Assembly: GCF_001602095.1 (NCBI RefSeq)
Contig: NZ_CP014991.1
Location: 1,550,001 to 1,614,000, forward strand
Direction of reading: 5' to 3'
DNA from: Helicobacter himalayensis
GTDB taxonomy: Bacteria; Campylobacterota; Campylobacteria; Campylobacterales; Helicobacteraceae
Length of the DNA: 64,000 bases
The notes under the pieces are model-generated. The model searched no databases. It saw only the letters and a list, made by a program, of their open reading frames with translations, and was not told where the DNA came from. Below are positions 1 through 8,626 of this stretch, piece after piece. The position numbers and the translations under genes are program-made. Within the stretch, counting starts at the first letter, position 1. Every line of letters starts with the position of its first letter.

Positions 1-740
1 GTTTTTGCGATATATTCTAAGCTTGTCAAATCCGCGCCCTCGCCAATACTGATAGTAAAGATTCTCACATTTTTCTCAAGTGCCAAGTTAAGCAGCTCGC
101 TTGTTTTCATCTTTGAATCCGTATCAAAGCCATCGGTAAGCAAAATAATGCTTTTTTGCGCATTTGGGTGCGTGGGCACACTTAGCGCAAAAATTGTGCG
201 CGCCAATGCGTCATTTATCGCTGTTTTACCCCCAGCCATACCAAGACTTAGACTATCAATAAGCGCGCTTAAATACGCTCTATCGCTACTTAGTGGATTT
301 AGCATAAGGCTATGCTCACCAAAAGGTACAAGCAAAATACTATCATAGGGATTTTTAGCGATAAATTTTTTACTCACACGCTTAAGCACCTCAAGGCGAT
401 TTGGGCTCTGCGTGCTTTGATTATGCAAAGTTTTTGGATCTTCAAAGTCGTTGATGTTCCCAAAGTCGTTCATATCCATAGAATGGCTCGTATCAAGCAC
501 GAGCGCGATTTGACTTTGCATTTTAGGAAAAGAAAATTCACTCAAAATAATATTTGGCTCTGCAAGCGCGCAAATAAGGCAAATCGTGCCCAGAATCTTC
601 AAGCATTCTACAAATTTCACACTTTTTTTTGCGCGCATCATCTGTGCGTTCGCCACGAGCTTTGGCACAAAACGCGCAAACAAAAACAACACCACAAAAG
701 GCAAAATAACAAGAAAGGCTAAGGGTGTATTAAAAATCAT
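1..740 (-). CDS. VWA-domain membrane protein, BatA-like (3' end outside window)
   Basis: The reading frame is open from an ATG at 740 to the window edge, about 246 codons, so the C-terminus is missing. Two hydrophobic helices lie near residues 7-24 and 46-60. They are followed by a von Willebrand factor A domain whose MIDAS motif DTSHS is at residues 83-87. A later stretch with TDGFDTDSK fits the second half of the VWA fold. This layout matches BatA/aerotolerance-type proteins, which are inner-membrane proteins with a periplasmic or cytoplasmic VWA domain. The start overlaps the stop of the upstream small gene by four bases (ATGA), which indicates translational coupling in an operon that begins at ileS. 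The exact family (BatA, BatB or other) cannot be fixed from this fragment. Confidence 0.75.
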   Translation of the reverse strand, partial: MIFNTPLAFLVILPFVVLFLFARFVPKLVANAQMMRAKKSVKFVECLKILGTICLICALAEPNIILSEFSFPKMQSQIALVLDTSHSMDMNDFGNINDFEDPKTLHNQSTQSPNRLEVLKRVSKKFIAKNPYDSILLVPFGEHSLMLNPLSSDRAYLSALIDSLSLGMAGGKTAINDALARTIFALSVPTHPNAQKSIILLTDGFDTDSKMKTSELLNLALEKNVRIFTISIGEGADLTSLEYIAK

Positions 741-1084
741 ACACGCTCGCAGAGTTTTTGGTATTGGCTAAGGATTTCATCACTTAGTGGTGGTGGTGCG
801 GGGCTAAATTTATACATTACAAGCTTAGATTCTAGCTCTTTGGCGAGACGAAACGCGGGGGAATTGTGCTTTAGCGCACGCGGATAAAGTGCGCTAAAAG
901 TAAAGGCAAAGTTTTTAGAATCTGAAATATCTAGAGATTTGAGCGCTTTTTTATAAGGATTTGCACGAAAAAAAATAATTCCGCAAGCAACGCAAACACA
1001 CACGCACAGCACACTTAGCCCAATATACACTAAAGAATGCGCCCAAAGCAATGAAGGTTCAAAAATATCAGCTAGCTCTTGCAT
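737..1084 (-). CDS. small single-pass membrane protein, unknown function
   Basis: A 115-residue protein with one strong hydrophobic segment at about residues 14-40, unusually rich in Cys and Val. The remaining 75 residues are soluble and contain LYPRALKHNSPAF and a C-terminal helix. It overlaps the 77-residue gene upstream by 13 bases and the VWA gene downstream by 4 bases, so it is certainly part of the same transcript. In related bacteria small membrane proteins of this size often lie between MoxR/DUF58 and VWA genes and act with them, but I do not recognise a named family here. Its role with the VWA protein is inferred from position only. Confidence 0.6.
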   Translation of the reverse strand: MQELADIFEPSLLWAHSLVYIGLSVLCVCVCVACGIIFFRANPYKKALKSLDISDSKNFAFTFSALYPRALKHNSPAFRLAKELESKLVMYKFSPAPPPLSDEILSQYQKLCERV

Positions 1085-1305
1085 TTTGGCTTAAAATATC
1101 TCAAAAGCAAGAAACTCACAAACGCTATGGCGCACACCACACCAATTGTGCTAAACGCCTCGACATAGCCAAAAGGCTGGTGCAAGTCAAAATACTGCCC
1201 CCCCAATTCTTTGGATTCTCGAGGCTCTTTTTGTAAAAACTGGCTAAGCCCTTCATTTGCGGTGTTTTCAACCTTATCAAAACTGCATATTTTTTGCTCT
1301 TGCAT
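1072..1305 (-). CDS. small C-terminally anchored membrane protein, unknown function
   Basis: A 77-residue protein with a soluble, charged N-terminal half and one hydrophobic segment at about residues 50-70, followed by a short basic tail (RYFKPKCKS). This suggests an N-out or tail-anchored inner-membrane protein. The ATG at 1305 lies 11 bases after the ileS stop and has AAAGGCACAAAT before it as a ribosome site. It overlaps the next small membrane gene by 13 bases. No family was recognised. The tight packing with the VWA gene suggests a common complex, which is inference from position. Confidence 0.55.
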   Translation of the reverse strand: MQEQKICSFDKVENTANEGLSQFLQKEPRESKELGGQYFDLHQPFGYVEAFSTIGVVCAIAFVSFLLLRYFKPKCKS

Positions 1306-1316
1306 ATTTGTGCCTT

Positions 1317-4124
1317 TTATAAACTTTCAAGACAGGATTCACAGCGCGCGCAGGGTTTCTCTATCGAGCTAGAGACAAACTGCCAGCAACGCGGGCATTT
1401 CTCCCCATTTGCGTATGTAAGCACAAATTCACAATTGCTAGATTCCCCAACCTCAGCGCCTTCAATGCTAAACTTCCCAAGCACCTCTCTATCTCCTTGC
1501 TCACTTATATGCCCCTGCTCACTTACAATCAGCCAATTTTTAAGCTCGCTAAATTCATCTTGCTTTGTGCTTAGAATGCAAAGCTCAAGGGAATTTTTCA
1601 CCCTTTTTTCCTTCTTAAGAGAATCTAGCACCTCTCCAAACTTCTCCCTCACGCGCAATAAACGCTTAAAATTAAGCTCATTGTAAGAATCTAGCGCGCG
1701 CTTAGTGATTGTGGCTTGAGAAAAAATATCACAATTTTGCAAAGAAAAAATATCTTTTCCGCCCTCTTTTATCACTTCGCTTGCGTATGAAAACGCCTCA
1801 TATGCGGTATAAGTGAGTGTCGGCGCGATTGCAAAAAGAACTTTTTTGCAAATTAATGCCATTGTAGTTTGTATGCTAAGCCTGCGCGCAGAAGTTACAC
1901 TATCACAATACAGACTATCCTTGCATAGATCCATATAAATTCCGCTCAAAGTCGTGCTTAAAAAATTCATCAACACACTAAAAGCTTTAGCAAACTCATA
2001 TTCGCCAAAAAGTTTTATTGCGTTTTGGCATTCTTGCTCCGCGATTTTTAGCACCGCCACATCAAGCGCGCTATCTAGCGGGGCGAGGCTTTGCAAGCCC
2101 TCAGTATTGGCAAGCAAAAAGCGCAGGGTATTGCGGATTTTTTTATACTGCTCGGCAGTTTGGTTGAGAATCTCGCCAGAGATTCTTTGGTCGTTTTGAT
2201 AATCGCTCATCGCCACCCAAAGACGCAGAATCTCGCTCCCGTGCGTTTTTAGCACTTCTTGCGGAGCAATTGTATTGCCTTTTGACTTGCTCATTTTCTC
2301 CCCATTACCATCCATTGTGAATCCGTGCGTCAAAAGCGTCTCATATGGGGCTTTGTGATTTATCGCGCAACTTAGCAAAAGTGAGCTTTGAAACCACCCT
2401 CTGTGCTGGTCGCTCCCTTCTAAATACATACTCGCAGGACACGCGCCCGCATCATAATTCCCACTTTGCAACACAGCATTCCAAGTGCTACCGCTATCAA
2501 ACCACACATCTAAAATATGCTTGCCTTTTTGCAAAAACTCCGCGAGGTGGGCAAAGTTTGGCGGAAGTAAATCTTTGACTTCCTTTTCCCACCACGCATC
2601 ACAGCCCTCTTTTTCAAAAATCTGCGCCACAAAATCAAGCACTTCAGTATCTAATAACACAGAATCATCACGCGTATCGGTAAAAAACGCTATCGGCACA
2701 CCCCAATCGCGTTGGCGTGAAATGCACCAATCAGGGCGATTTTGTATCATTCCCTCAATCCTGTTGCGCCCAGATTCTGGATAAAATCTCACATTCTTAA
2801 GCTCCTGCAACGCAATCTCACGCAAAGTCTTGCCCTCAAAAAACGACGTATCCATCATAATAAACCACTGCGTGGTCGCGCGATAAATCACAGGTTGATG
2901 TGAGCGCCAGCAATGCGGGTAGGAATGCGTGATTTTGCTCGCTTTCAAAAGATTTGCCCCCAAAAGCTCCAAAATGCGCGACTGCGCCTTAAAGACTTGC
3001 ACGCCGATAAATTCTCTTGCATTTGGCAAAAGCCCTAGATTCTCCACAAGTGGCGAAAAACAGCCCTTGTCATCAACAGGCATAATCACTTCCAAACCAT
3101 ACTTTAGCCCGATATAATAATCCTCTTCGCCGTGTCCGGGTGCTGTATGCACCGCTCCTGTGCCGTCATTTAGGCTCACATGCTCACCCAAAATAATTAC
3201 AGAATCCCGCCCATTAAGCGGATTTTTTGCCTTAAGATTTTCCAAACTCTGCGCGCTAAATTCTTTCACAATCATACCTAAGTTTAGTTCAGAATCTAGC
3301 CTTTCAAAAAGGCTTTTTGCCACAATCGCGCCATTTTGACAAAGCACATAAGTCTCATTTGGGTTTATAGCAATGCCGACATTTGCAGGAAGCGTCCAAG
3401 GTGTAGTCGTCCAAATCACAAGCCCAGCGCTCAGCGCATTATCAATACCAAGCGCACTTTTTGTATTTTCTTGCAAATCAAACTTCACAAAAATAGAATC
3501 TGAAACCTTATCTTGATACTCCACTTCCGCATCTGCAAGCGCGCTCTCACACGCCCAGCTCCAATAAATGGGCTTTGAACGCTGTGTGAGCAGTCCTTTT
3601 TTAGCAATCTCACAAAGTGAGCGATAAATCTGCGCTTCAAAGGCAAAATCCATTGTTTTATAAGGATTCTCAAAATCTCCAAGCACTCCAAGCGCTTGAA
3701 ATTCCTCACTTTGAATCTTGACAAAATCCCCCGCCCACTCACGACAAAGCGCTCTAATCTTTGTTTTTGGAAGTGTGTCTTTTTTTGCCTTTGTGATTTT
3801 TTCCTCAACTTTTTGCTCTATGGGCAATCCGTGGCAGTCCCAGCCGGGTACATACGCGATATTTTCACCTGCAAAAAAATGATATTTCACCACCATATCT
3901 TTTAGGATTTTATTTAACGCGTGCCCGATGTGTAAATGTCCGTTTGCATAAGGCGGACCATCGTGGAGGTTAAAGCTTATTTTAGCGCTTGCATTGCGCG
4001 CCTTTATATCTTTGTAGAGATGATTTGCCTGCCATTGTGCATAGAGTTTTGGCTCATTTTGTGTGAGATTCCCACGCATAGGAAAAGGCGTATTTGGTAA
4101 AATAAGAGTGTCTTTGTAATCCAT
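1317..4124 (-). CDS. ileS: isoleucyl-tRNA synthetase
   Basis: This 935-residue protein is a class Ia aminoacyl-tRNA synthetase that charges tRNA(Ile) with isoleucine in the cytoplasm. The HIGH signature is at residues 65-68 (HLHIGH context) and the KMSKS loop appears as EKMSKSKGN near residue 610. The editing-domain sequence WTTTPWTLPAN and the isoleucine-specific WDCHGLPIE are present. The C-terminus has the zinc-knuckle pattern CPRCW followed by CARCESC, typical of the bacterial enzyme. Length is normal for the family (about 915-940). The start ATG lies at 4124 with AAAGGTAGTGCG upstream. It appears to be the first gene of the minus-strand operon that continues into the two small membrane proteins and the VWA gene. 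Confidence 0.98.
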   Translation of the reverse strand: MDYKDTLILPNTPFPMRGNLTQNEPKLYAQWQANHLYKDIKARNASAKISFNLHDGPPYANGHLHIGHALNKILKDMVVKYHFFAGENIAYVPGWDCHGLPIEQKVEEKITKAKKDTLPKTKIRALCREWAGDFVKIQSEEFQALGVLGDFENPYKTMDFAFEAQIYRSLCEIAKKGLLTQRSKPIYWSWACESALADAEVEYQDKVSDSIFVKFDLQENTKSALGIDNALSAGLVIWTTTPWTLPANVGIAINPNETYVLCQNGAIVAKSLFERLDSELNLGMIVKEFSAQSLENLKAKNPLNGRDSVIILGEHVSLNDGTGAVHTAPGHGEEDYYIGLKYGLEVIMPVDDKGCFSPLVENLGLLPNAREFIGVQVFKAQSRILELLGANLLKASKITHSYPHCWRSHQPVIYRATTQWFIMMDTSFFEGKTLREIALQELKNVRFYPESGRNRIEGMIQNRPDWCISRQRDWGVPIAFFTDTRDDSVLLDTEVLDFVAQIFEKEGCDAWWEKEVKDLLPPNFAHLAEFLQKGKHILDVWFDSGSTWNAVLQSGNYDAGACPASMYLEGSDQHRGWFQSSLLLSCAINHKAPYETLLTHGFTMDGNGEKMSKSKGNTIAPQEVLKTHGSEILRLWVAMSDYQNDQRISGEILNQTAEQYKKIRNTLRFLLANTEGLQSLAPLDSALDVAVLKIAEQECQNAIKLFGEYEFAKAFSVLMNFLSTTLSGIYMDLCKDSLYCDSVTSARRLSIQTTMALICKKVLFAIAPTLTYTAYEAFSYASEVIKEGGKDIFSLQNCDIFSQATITKRALDSYNELNFKRLLRVREKFGEVLDSLKKEKRVKNSLELCILSTKQDEFSELKNWLIVSEQGHISEQGDREVLGKFSIEGAEVGESSNCEFVLTYANGEKCPRCWQFVSSSIEKPCARCESCLESL

Positions 4125-4184
4125 CGCACTACCTTTAAAAAAGTGATGATTGTTTAGATGTTGCTGTTTTAAGTGCGTGCGATT

Positions 4185-4585
4185 ATAGCAAAAGAAAGTT
4201 TAAAGCTTATGGTCTTAATGTCTATGTTTTAGACGTAGATGAACTTTTAGAAAATTTTATTTTTAATCTGTGCGATAATGCGACTAAACACAATCACAAA
4301 GGTGGCTTTGTTAAAGTGAAACAAGAATTTTGGGCAAAAATGTAGAACTCCGCATTAAGGATAATGGCATAAGAATCCCCAAAGAATTACAAGAGTGCAT
4401 ACCTGAATGCTTCTTTTGCGTAGATAAAAATCATAGTAAATGGCGGAAGCGGGCTGAAGTTTTCTATTGCAAAATCCGTTTTAAAATCGCACAATGCCAC
4501 TATAAGCGTCAAGAGCGACATAAGCAAGGGGAGTGAATTTTACACACATTTCACTCCAAAAGCCCCGCATAAAATTAAGGATTAA
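4185..4585 (+). pseudogene. remnant of a sensor histidine kinase ATPase domain, frameshifted
   Basis: Three plus-strand frames joined in order give the C-terminal HATPase domain of a two-component histidine kinase. An N-box-like piece (LLENFIFNLCDNATKHN) at about 4240-4300 ends in a stop. A G1-box-like piece (VELRIKDNGIRIPKEL) at about 4340-4390 is in a second frame. A G2-box piece (GGSGLKFSIAKSVLKSH, then SKGSEFYTHF) at about 4444-4545 is in a third frame and ends at TAA 4583-4585. The N-terminal sensor, HAMP and dimerisation parts are absent. At least two frameshifts and the missing 5' part make it non-functional. It lies tail-to-tail with cdtC and overlaps its stop by a few bases. Confidence 0.75.
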
Positions 4586-5129
4586 TCAAAAGTGCTTGGC
4601 GGATTGGTGGATTAAGCAAAAACAAATTACTCAAATCCACAAAAGGAATACTACTATCCACATCACAAGGGCGTATCCCTATGCCTCTACCACTTGGAAG
4701 CGTAGGATTATTAAACACAGTCATACACTCATTTTTTTCAAGCACGAAGGAGCGGATTTGCACTGCTGGAGTGGTTGTTGGGATAATCGTATAAAGGGTT
4801 TCGTATTTTTTAGATTCCAAATCCTTTTGACAAGATTTACGCGTAAAAAACCCACTCTCATCAATCGCCAAACAAGTATCTTGCGTTCCAAGCTGGACAA
4901 ACTGCACAGCCCCTAAATGAAAATCCTTAAAAGGGTCATCTCTTAGCATATCATCGGTTAAAGGAATATCACGCAATACCCAATTCCTATCCTCTCCAAA
5001 TCCTACAATATCCCCAGAATACGCACTTCTTATAGAAACAGGCGGTGTGAATTCCTCAAGATCTGGAATCTCAGGACCTTCCCCATAAACATTAAGCACC
5101 AGTAATAAAGCTATAAATAATCTTTGCAT
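4575..5129 (-). CDS. cdtC: cytolethal distending toxin subunit C
   Basis: This 184-residue secreted protein is the third gene of the cdt operon. CdtC and CdtA form the ricin-like lectin heterodimer that binds the host cell surface and delivers CdtB. A signal peptide is visible at residues 1-16 (MQRLFIALLLVLNVYG), and the mature part has beta-trefoil features, including a QFVQLGTQDTCLAID stretch and four cysteines in pairs. The length agrees with Helicobacter and Campylobacter CdtC. It starts 12 bases after the cdtB stop. Identification rests on the operon order and the lectin-like pattern; CdtC subunits diverge strongly between species. Confidence 0.92.
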   Translation of the reverse strand: MQRLFIALLLVLNVYGEGPEIPDLEEFTPPVSIRSAYSGDIVGFGEDRNWVLRDIPLTDDMLRDDPFKDFHLGAVQFVQLGTQDTCLAIDESGFFTRKSCQKDLESKKYETLYTIIPTTTPAVQIRSFVLEKNECMTVFNNPTLPSGRGIGIRPCDVDSSIPFVDLSNLFLLNPPIRQALLINP

Positions 5130-5141
5130 AATATTCCTCTC

Positions 5142-5966
5142 CTAAAATTTACCAAAACGCACAGGAAAATGGTCTGAAGATAAATGTGAGCGCACACTAG
5201 TAGCCATTAATAATGCAGTAATAGCAGGTGGGGCAAAACGCGCTCTTGCATCTGGGGAACTTCTTCCAACCACAGCATAATCTAGAATCCTATTTGCACC
5301 TGTTCCGCTAAAATGTGTCGCAGAGTTTTGCGTAACAATATGCGTGTGATTTGTAATCCTTGTATCAAGCCCTGCCAATAAGCTCGCAGGGTCACGGTTA
5401 AAATCCCCAGCAATTATCCAATTAAGATTCGTGCGGTTAAGAAAATTATCATGCACAGCTGTAACTAAAGCCGTGGCATCTCCTCCACCACTTGCAAGAG
5501 CATGGATATTAAAAAACGCATCATTTCCGACTCTAATCCCAATAACAGGACGCGAAACATTTGGTGCAACCGTATTTTGAGAGATGACAAAAACCTCGTC
5601 AGCCTGACTTCCGCTTACAATGGCTAGATTCACCCTTCTAGCCCCAACATCAATATTTGCATAATAAATATAAACCATTCTTGGTCTTGAACGCGTCCCC
5701 AAATCCCAGATGTATTCTTGTATGGGCGTTCCACCGGGCTGTATAGCTCTACCAGTAGGTCTAGCACTTGCTGGAACGCTTCCTGCTTCTTGCACCATTA
5801 AAATATCCACAGGATTATCTCCTGTGATAAGCTGCCTAACACTAACATTCCATTTATTTTCTGTGCTTGCTGAAGAACCTTGCAGATTCCAAGTCCCAAT
5901 AATATAATCCTCAATCTTCCCAAAAAGTAGGACAAAACTTAAAAGCATTAACATAAAAATTTTCAT
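5142..5966 (-). CDS. cdtB: cytolethal distending toxin subunit B, DNase I-like nuclease
   Basis: This is the active subunit of CDT, which enters the host nucleus and damages DNA or dephosphorylates phosphoinositides. The protein has a signal peptide (residues 1-17) and the whole DNase I/exonuclease III fold. Counting from the ATG at 5966, visible catalytic and metal residues are Glu60 (MVQEAGS), His155 (NIHA), Asp188 (AGDFN), Asp229 (LDYAV) and the SSDHFP motif with His266. All are intact, so the toxin should be active. An in-frame GTG lies three bases earlier (5969), but AAGGG is better spaced from the ATG. The gene lies 6-9 bases after cdtA and 12 bases before cdtC. Confidence 0.97.
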   Translation of the reverse strand: MKIFMLMLLSFVLLFGKIEDYIIGTWNLQGSSASTENKWNVSVRQLITGDNPVDILMVQEAGSVPASARPTGRAIQPGGTPIQEYIWDLGTRSRPRMVYIYYANIDVGARRVNLAIVSGSQADEVFVISQNTVAPNVSRPVIGIRVGNDAFFNIHALASGGGDATALVTAVHDNFLNRTNLNWIIAGDFNRDPASLLAGLDTRITNHTHIVTQNSATHFSGTGANRILDYAVVGRSSPDARARFAPPAITALLMATSVRSHLSSDHFPVRFGKF

Positions 5967-5975
5967 CACGAGCCC

Positions 5976-6695
5976 TTAATTATTCTCTATGCTAAAGACT
6001 AGCCCCGCATTAACAGGAGGCGCGATAATAAACCATTGTTGGTCGCTATTTAGCGTATTTGAGCGCACACAATCTGTTAAAAAAATACTAAAAAATCTTG
6101 TTGCTTGATTGTTTGGTGTTTGCAAACACTGCTTGGTTGCGACATTTTGAATTTGCACGGCTTGATTATCAAAAAGATTAAAAGTCCATAATTGACTAGG
6201 ATCGTCCATATTGCAATAAGAGTGAATCACTCCATTTTTATACGCGCTCAAACAAGTGTTTTGTTTGATATTTTGGATAGCAACACTTCCATTTGCTTTA
6301 GTAAAAATCCGCCAAATCCTAGCCTCACCAAAGTCAAGACTATCTATCAGGGAATAGCCCCAAACCCAATTCCCGACATTTAATGCCCAAAGCGTTAGTA
6401 CGCCACCTTCTGGACTCATAATAGACAAAGAATCAGAAGCTACACCACTAAGTCCGCTACTTCCTAACAAAGGCATTCTTGTATATTGTTTGTATTTTTG
6501 TTGCCCTTTTGCTTTGGTGCTTGGAGGCATTAATTTTTGAGATAAATCAGGTCCTTGCACTAAGCTTACTCGCTTTTGAGCATCAGCTTTTTTAGATTTA
6601 ACAGGTGGGGTTGGGTATTTGCCAATCCCTAAATCTAAGCTTTTTGCACAGCCCACAAACAATAACACCATTAAAAGGATAAAAACCTTATACAT
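5976..6695 (-). CDS. cdtA: cytolethal distending toxin subunit A, lipoprotein
   Basis: This 239-residue subunit begins with a lipoprotein signal ending in FVGC, with lipidated Cys16, followed by a Pro/Lys-rich linker to about residue 75. The rest is a ricin-B-like beta-trefoil lectin: the motifs SQLWTFNLFDNQAVQI and QQWFIIAP are QxW-type repeats, and TCLSAYKNG and KQCLQTP are the Cys-containing loops. With CdtC it forms the cell-binding part of the holotoxin. It is the first gene of cdtABC, with AAGGGG six bases before its ATG. The length is typical for Helicobacter CdtA. No regulator is adjacent other than the dead kinase beyond cdtC. Confidence 0.93.
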   Translation of the reverse strand: MYKVFILLMVLLFVGCAKSLDLGIGKYPTPPVKSKKADAQKRVSLVQGPDLSQKLMPPSTKAKGQQKYKQYTRMPLLGSSGLSGVASDSLSIMSPEGGVLTLWALNVGNWVWGYSLIDSLDFGEARIWRIFTKANGSVAIQNIKQNTCLSAYKNGVIHSYCNMDDPSQLWTFNLFDNQAVQIQNVATKQCLQTPNNQATRFFSIFLTDCVRSNTLNSDQQWFIIAPPVNAGLVFSIENN

Positions 6696-6904
6696 AAAAA
6701 ACCCCTTAATATAGTTTAGTAAATTTTTAGCTTTATTAGTCTTAAAGTTTCGTAAAAAAGGCTTGAAAGTTTAAAGGTAGTAAATTTGCTATAGATTTTT
6801 AAAAACATTGAAAAGAGTATGAAACTAGCTTACGTTACAAGCATTTTAAAGGATAAAAATTTATCTTTAAGCTTTGAAAATATTTTATCTGAGAAGTAAG
6901 ATTT

Positions 6905-8395
6905 TTATAAAATATCCTTTAAAAAATCTTTCAATACTTCATAAATTTCTTGTTTTCTTTGCTCTATATCTTCTTTATCCCAATTGTGTTTTTCTCTCAG
7001 GCTAAGTTCTTTTGCTTCTTGGAATTTGAATTTTTTATATTCTATTTTGTTGCCGATTTGTTCTAAATATTCTTTGTGTGTTTCTTTATCCTAGCCATCA
7101 AAGTTAGCATTTTGCCATGGTTTTGGTAAAATATGCTCCACTTCAAGTTTTAAATCATTGGTTTCTTTAAACCCATTATAAAATATAAGCATATAAAAAT
7201 AAAATATATTTCAGTTTCTTTGTATCATTTTACTTAAACATAGTATAAAAACTTTCAAATATCAAATATAGGGAATGTGTATTTTTTATTATGCTTTGTA
7301 AATATCATTCAGAATATCTGCATTGATTTTAAAAACCCTCTCCAAAATGAGTTTTGTTCCTGTTTGTCTGTTTAGAAATGGTAAAATAATGAGTTTGAGT
7401 CAAATTCCTTGCCCTTAAAATATTGTTTATTTTTCCACACCAAACAACTAACAAAAGATTTCCAACTTGCATAAAGAAATTTATCTAAAATAGTATCATT
7501 GTCGTCTATATCAAGATATTTTTCATCTTCTTTTGTGAAAAACACCACAATGCTAGATATGGTAGTATCATGTTAGCTGCCTCAGCTTTGGCAATATACG
7601 TCAATTGTGTGAATAAAAAATCTAAGCTATTGATTTTTCATTTTCTTCTTTAGCTTCTAATTCTTTCCAACACTGCGCGAATTCTTCGAGATTTTCCTCT
7701 AGAGTTTAAAAGCATTAAATATAGTATCGCGGATGTTTGACTATCACAAACTATAAGCAAAATAAAAAAAACATTGCTCTCGCTTCTTGTTGATAAACAT
7801 TTTGCAAAAATTCTCCCAATCAAGCGTTCTGTCTTGTTTAAATTCTGAAAGTTCGTTATAAAAGAAAAGGTAATTTTTTACATAATTGTTTTTAAGTAAA
7901 GTTTTGTTATTTTCAAGCTCGATTGAGTCAATTTTTTCACCGAGCAAAACCTTTAAATTTTCTGAATCTCTCTGTAATTACTTTACTTTGAAGGTGGGGA
8001 TTTTCAAATAAGAAATTTTCCTCATCAATATCATATTCCCATAGACATTTTCCAAAGCCTTCAAAATAACTCCGCTTTGCCATTTGTTTTTCATTTTTAA
8101 AGCTTTCGTAAAAAGCTCTAAAGAGTAGGCTTAAGGTTGTAGGTCTTTGTTGTCATCGATAATATCTAAGGTGTTTTTATCACCTTTACTTCTGTAAGCA
8201 ACGATAGAACCTAAAAAGTATTCTTCAAGTTCTCCGAATTTCTATTGTCAAAAACTCTTATAATATCATCCCACAAATCCTCACGCTCTTTAGTCCCCCA
8301 ATGATAAGGTCTTTGATATTGAGGGATTACAAAGCTATACCCTCCACTTAATAATTGAGTGACAAACTGTTTCTGCGAATCAAATTACATTAACT
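6905..8395 (-). pseudogene. decayed DUF262/DUF1524 (GmrSD-like) gene
   Basis: Reading the minus strand across frames reconstructs a gene of about 500 codons. A good ribosome site (AAGGAGAGTTA) precedes ATG at 8393-8395, but the second codon is TAA. Next comes a DUF262-type N-terminus with SFVIPQYQRPYHWG near 8310-8345, the typical PYQR/W region. Later pieces in other frames include a fragment at 7744-7947 and, near 7100-7140, VEHILPKPWQNANFDG, which matches the DUF1524 HNH EHILP signature. The last frame ends at 6905. DUF262+DUF1524 proteins include the type IV restriction enzyme GmrSD, which cuts modified DNA. More than four stops or shifts show that this copy is dead. It follows the helicase gene on the same strand. 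Confidence 0.75.
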
Positions 8396-8548
8396 CTCCT
8401 TATATTTATTTTAAAGCCTGCACCATATCAAAAAAACAAATCAAGGGTTTTAAGCCCATATTTTGACTTAGAATTTCACAAAAGCCTTATAATTTTACTC
8501 GCTAAAACTCCTTTATCAAAGGGCAAAACAAAAAGATTCATTTTTAAA

Positions 8549-8574
8549 CAAGACATTAGAACAATTAAGTCTTG
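8549..8574 (-). terminator. possible hairpin downstream of the helicase gene
   Basis: An inverted repeat CAAGAC...GTCTTG, extended by TTA/TAA with a bulged base, lies 50-80 bases downstream of the helicase stop. It is followed on the minus strand by a moderately T-rich stretch. This is a weak terminator candidate. Confidence 0.35.
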
Positions 8575-8626
8575 TCTCTTCGAAAATTACTAAATCAAGC
8601 TTTTACTTGCTTGCTTCATTCTCACT

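Noticed and set aside
1195..1206. C-run in the small membrane gene at 1072-1305 as a second phase-variable tract
   Set aside because: Only about six or seven Cs, the frame is intact, and the run is too short for frequent slippage.
6708..6713. TATATT box just before cdtA
   Set aside because: It would place the transcript start at the ribosome site itself, too close to the ATG. The true cdt promoter is probably farther upstream but was not found.
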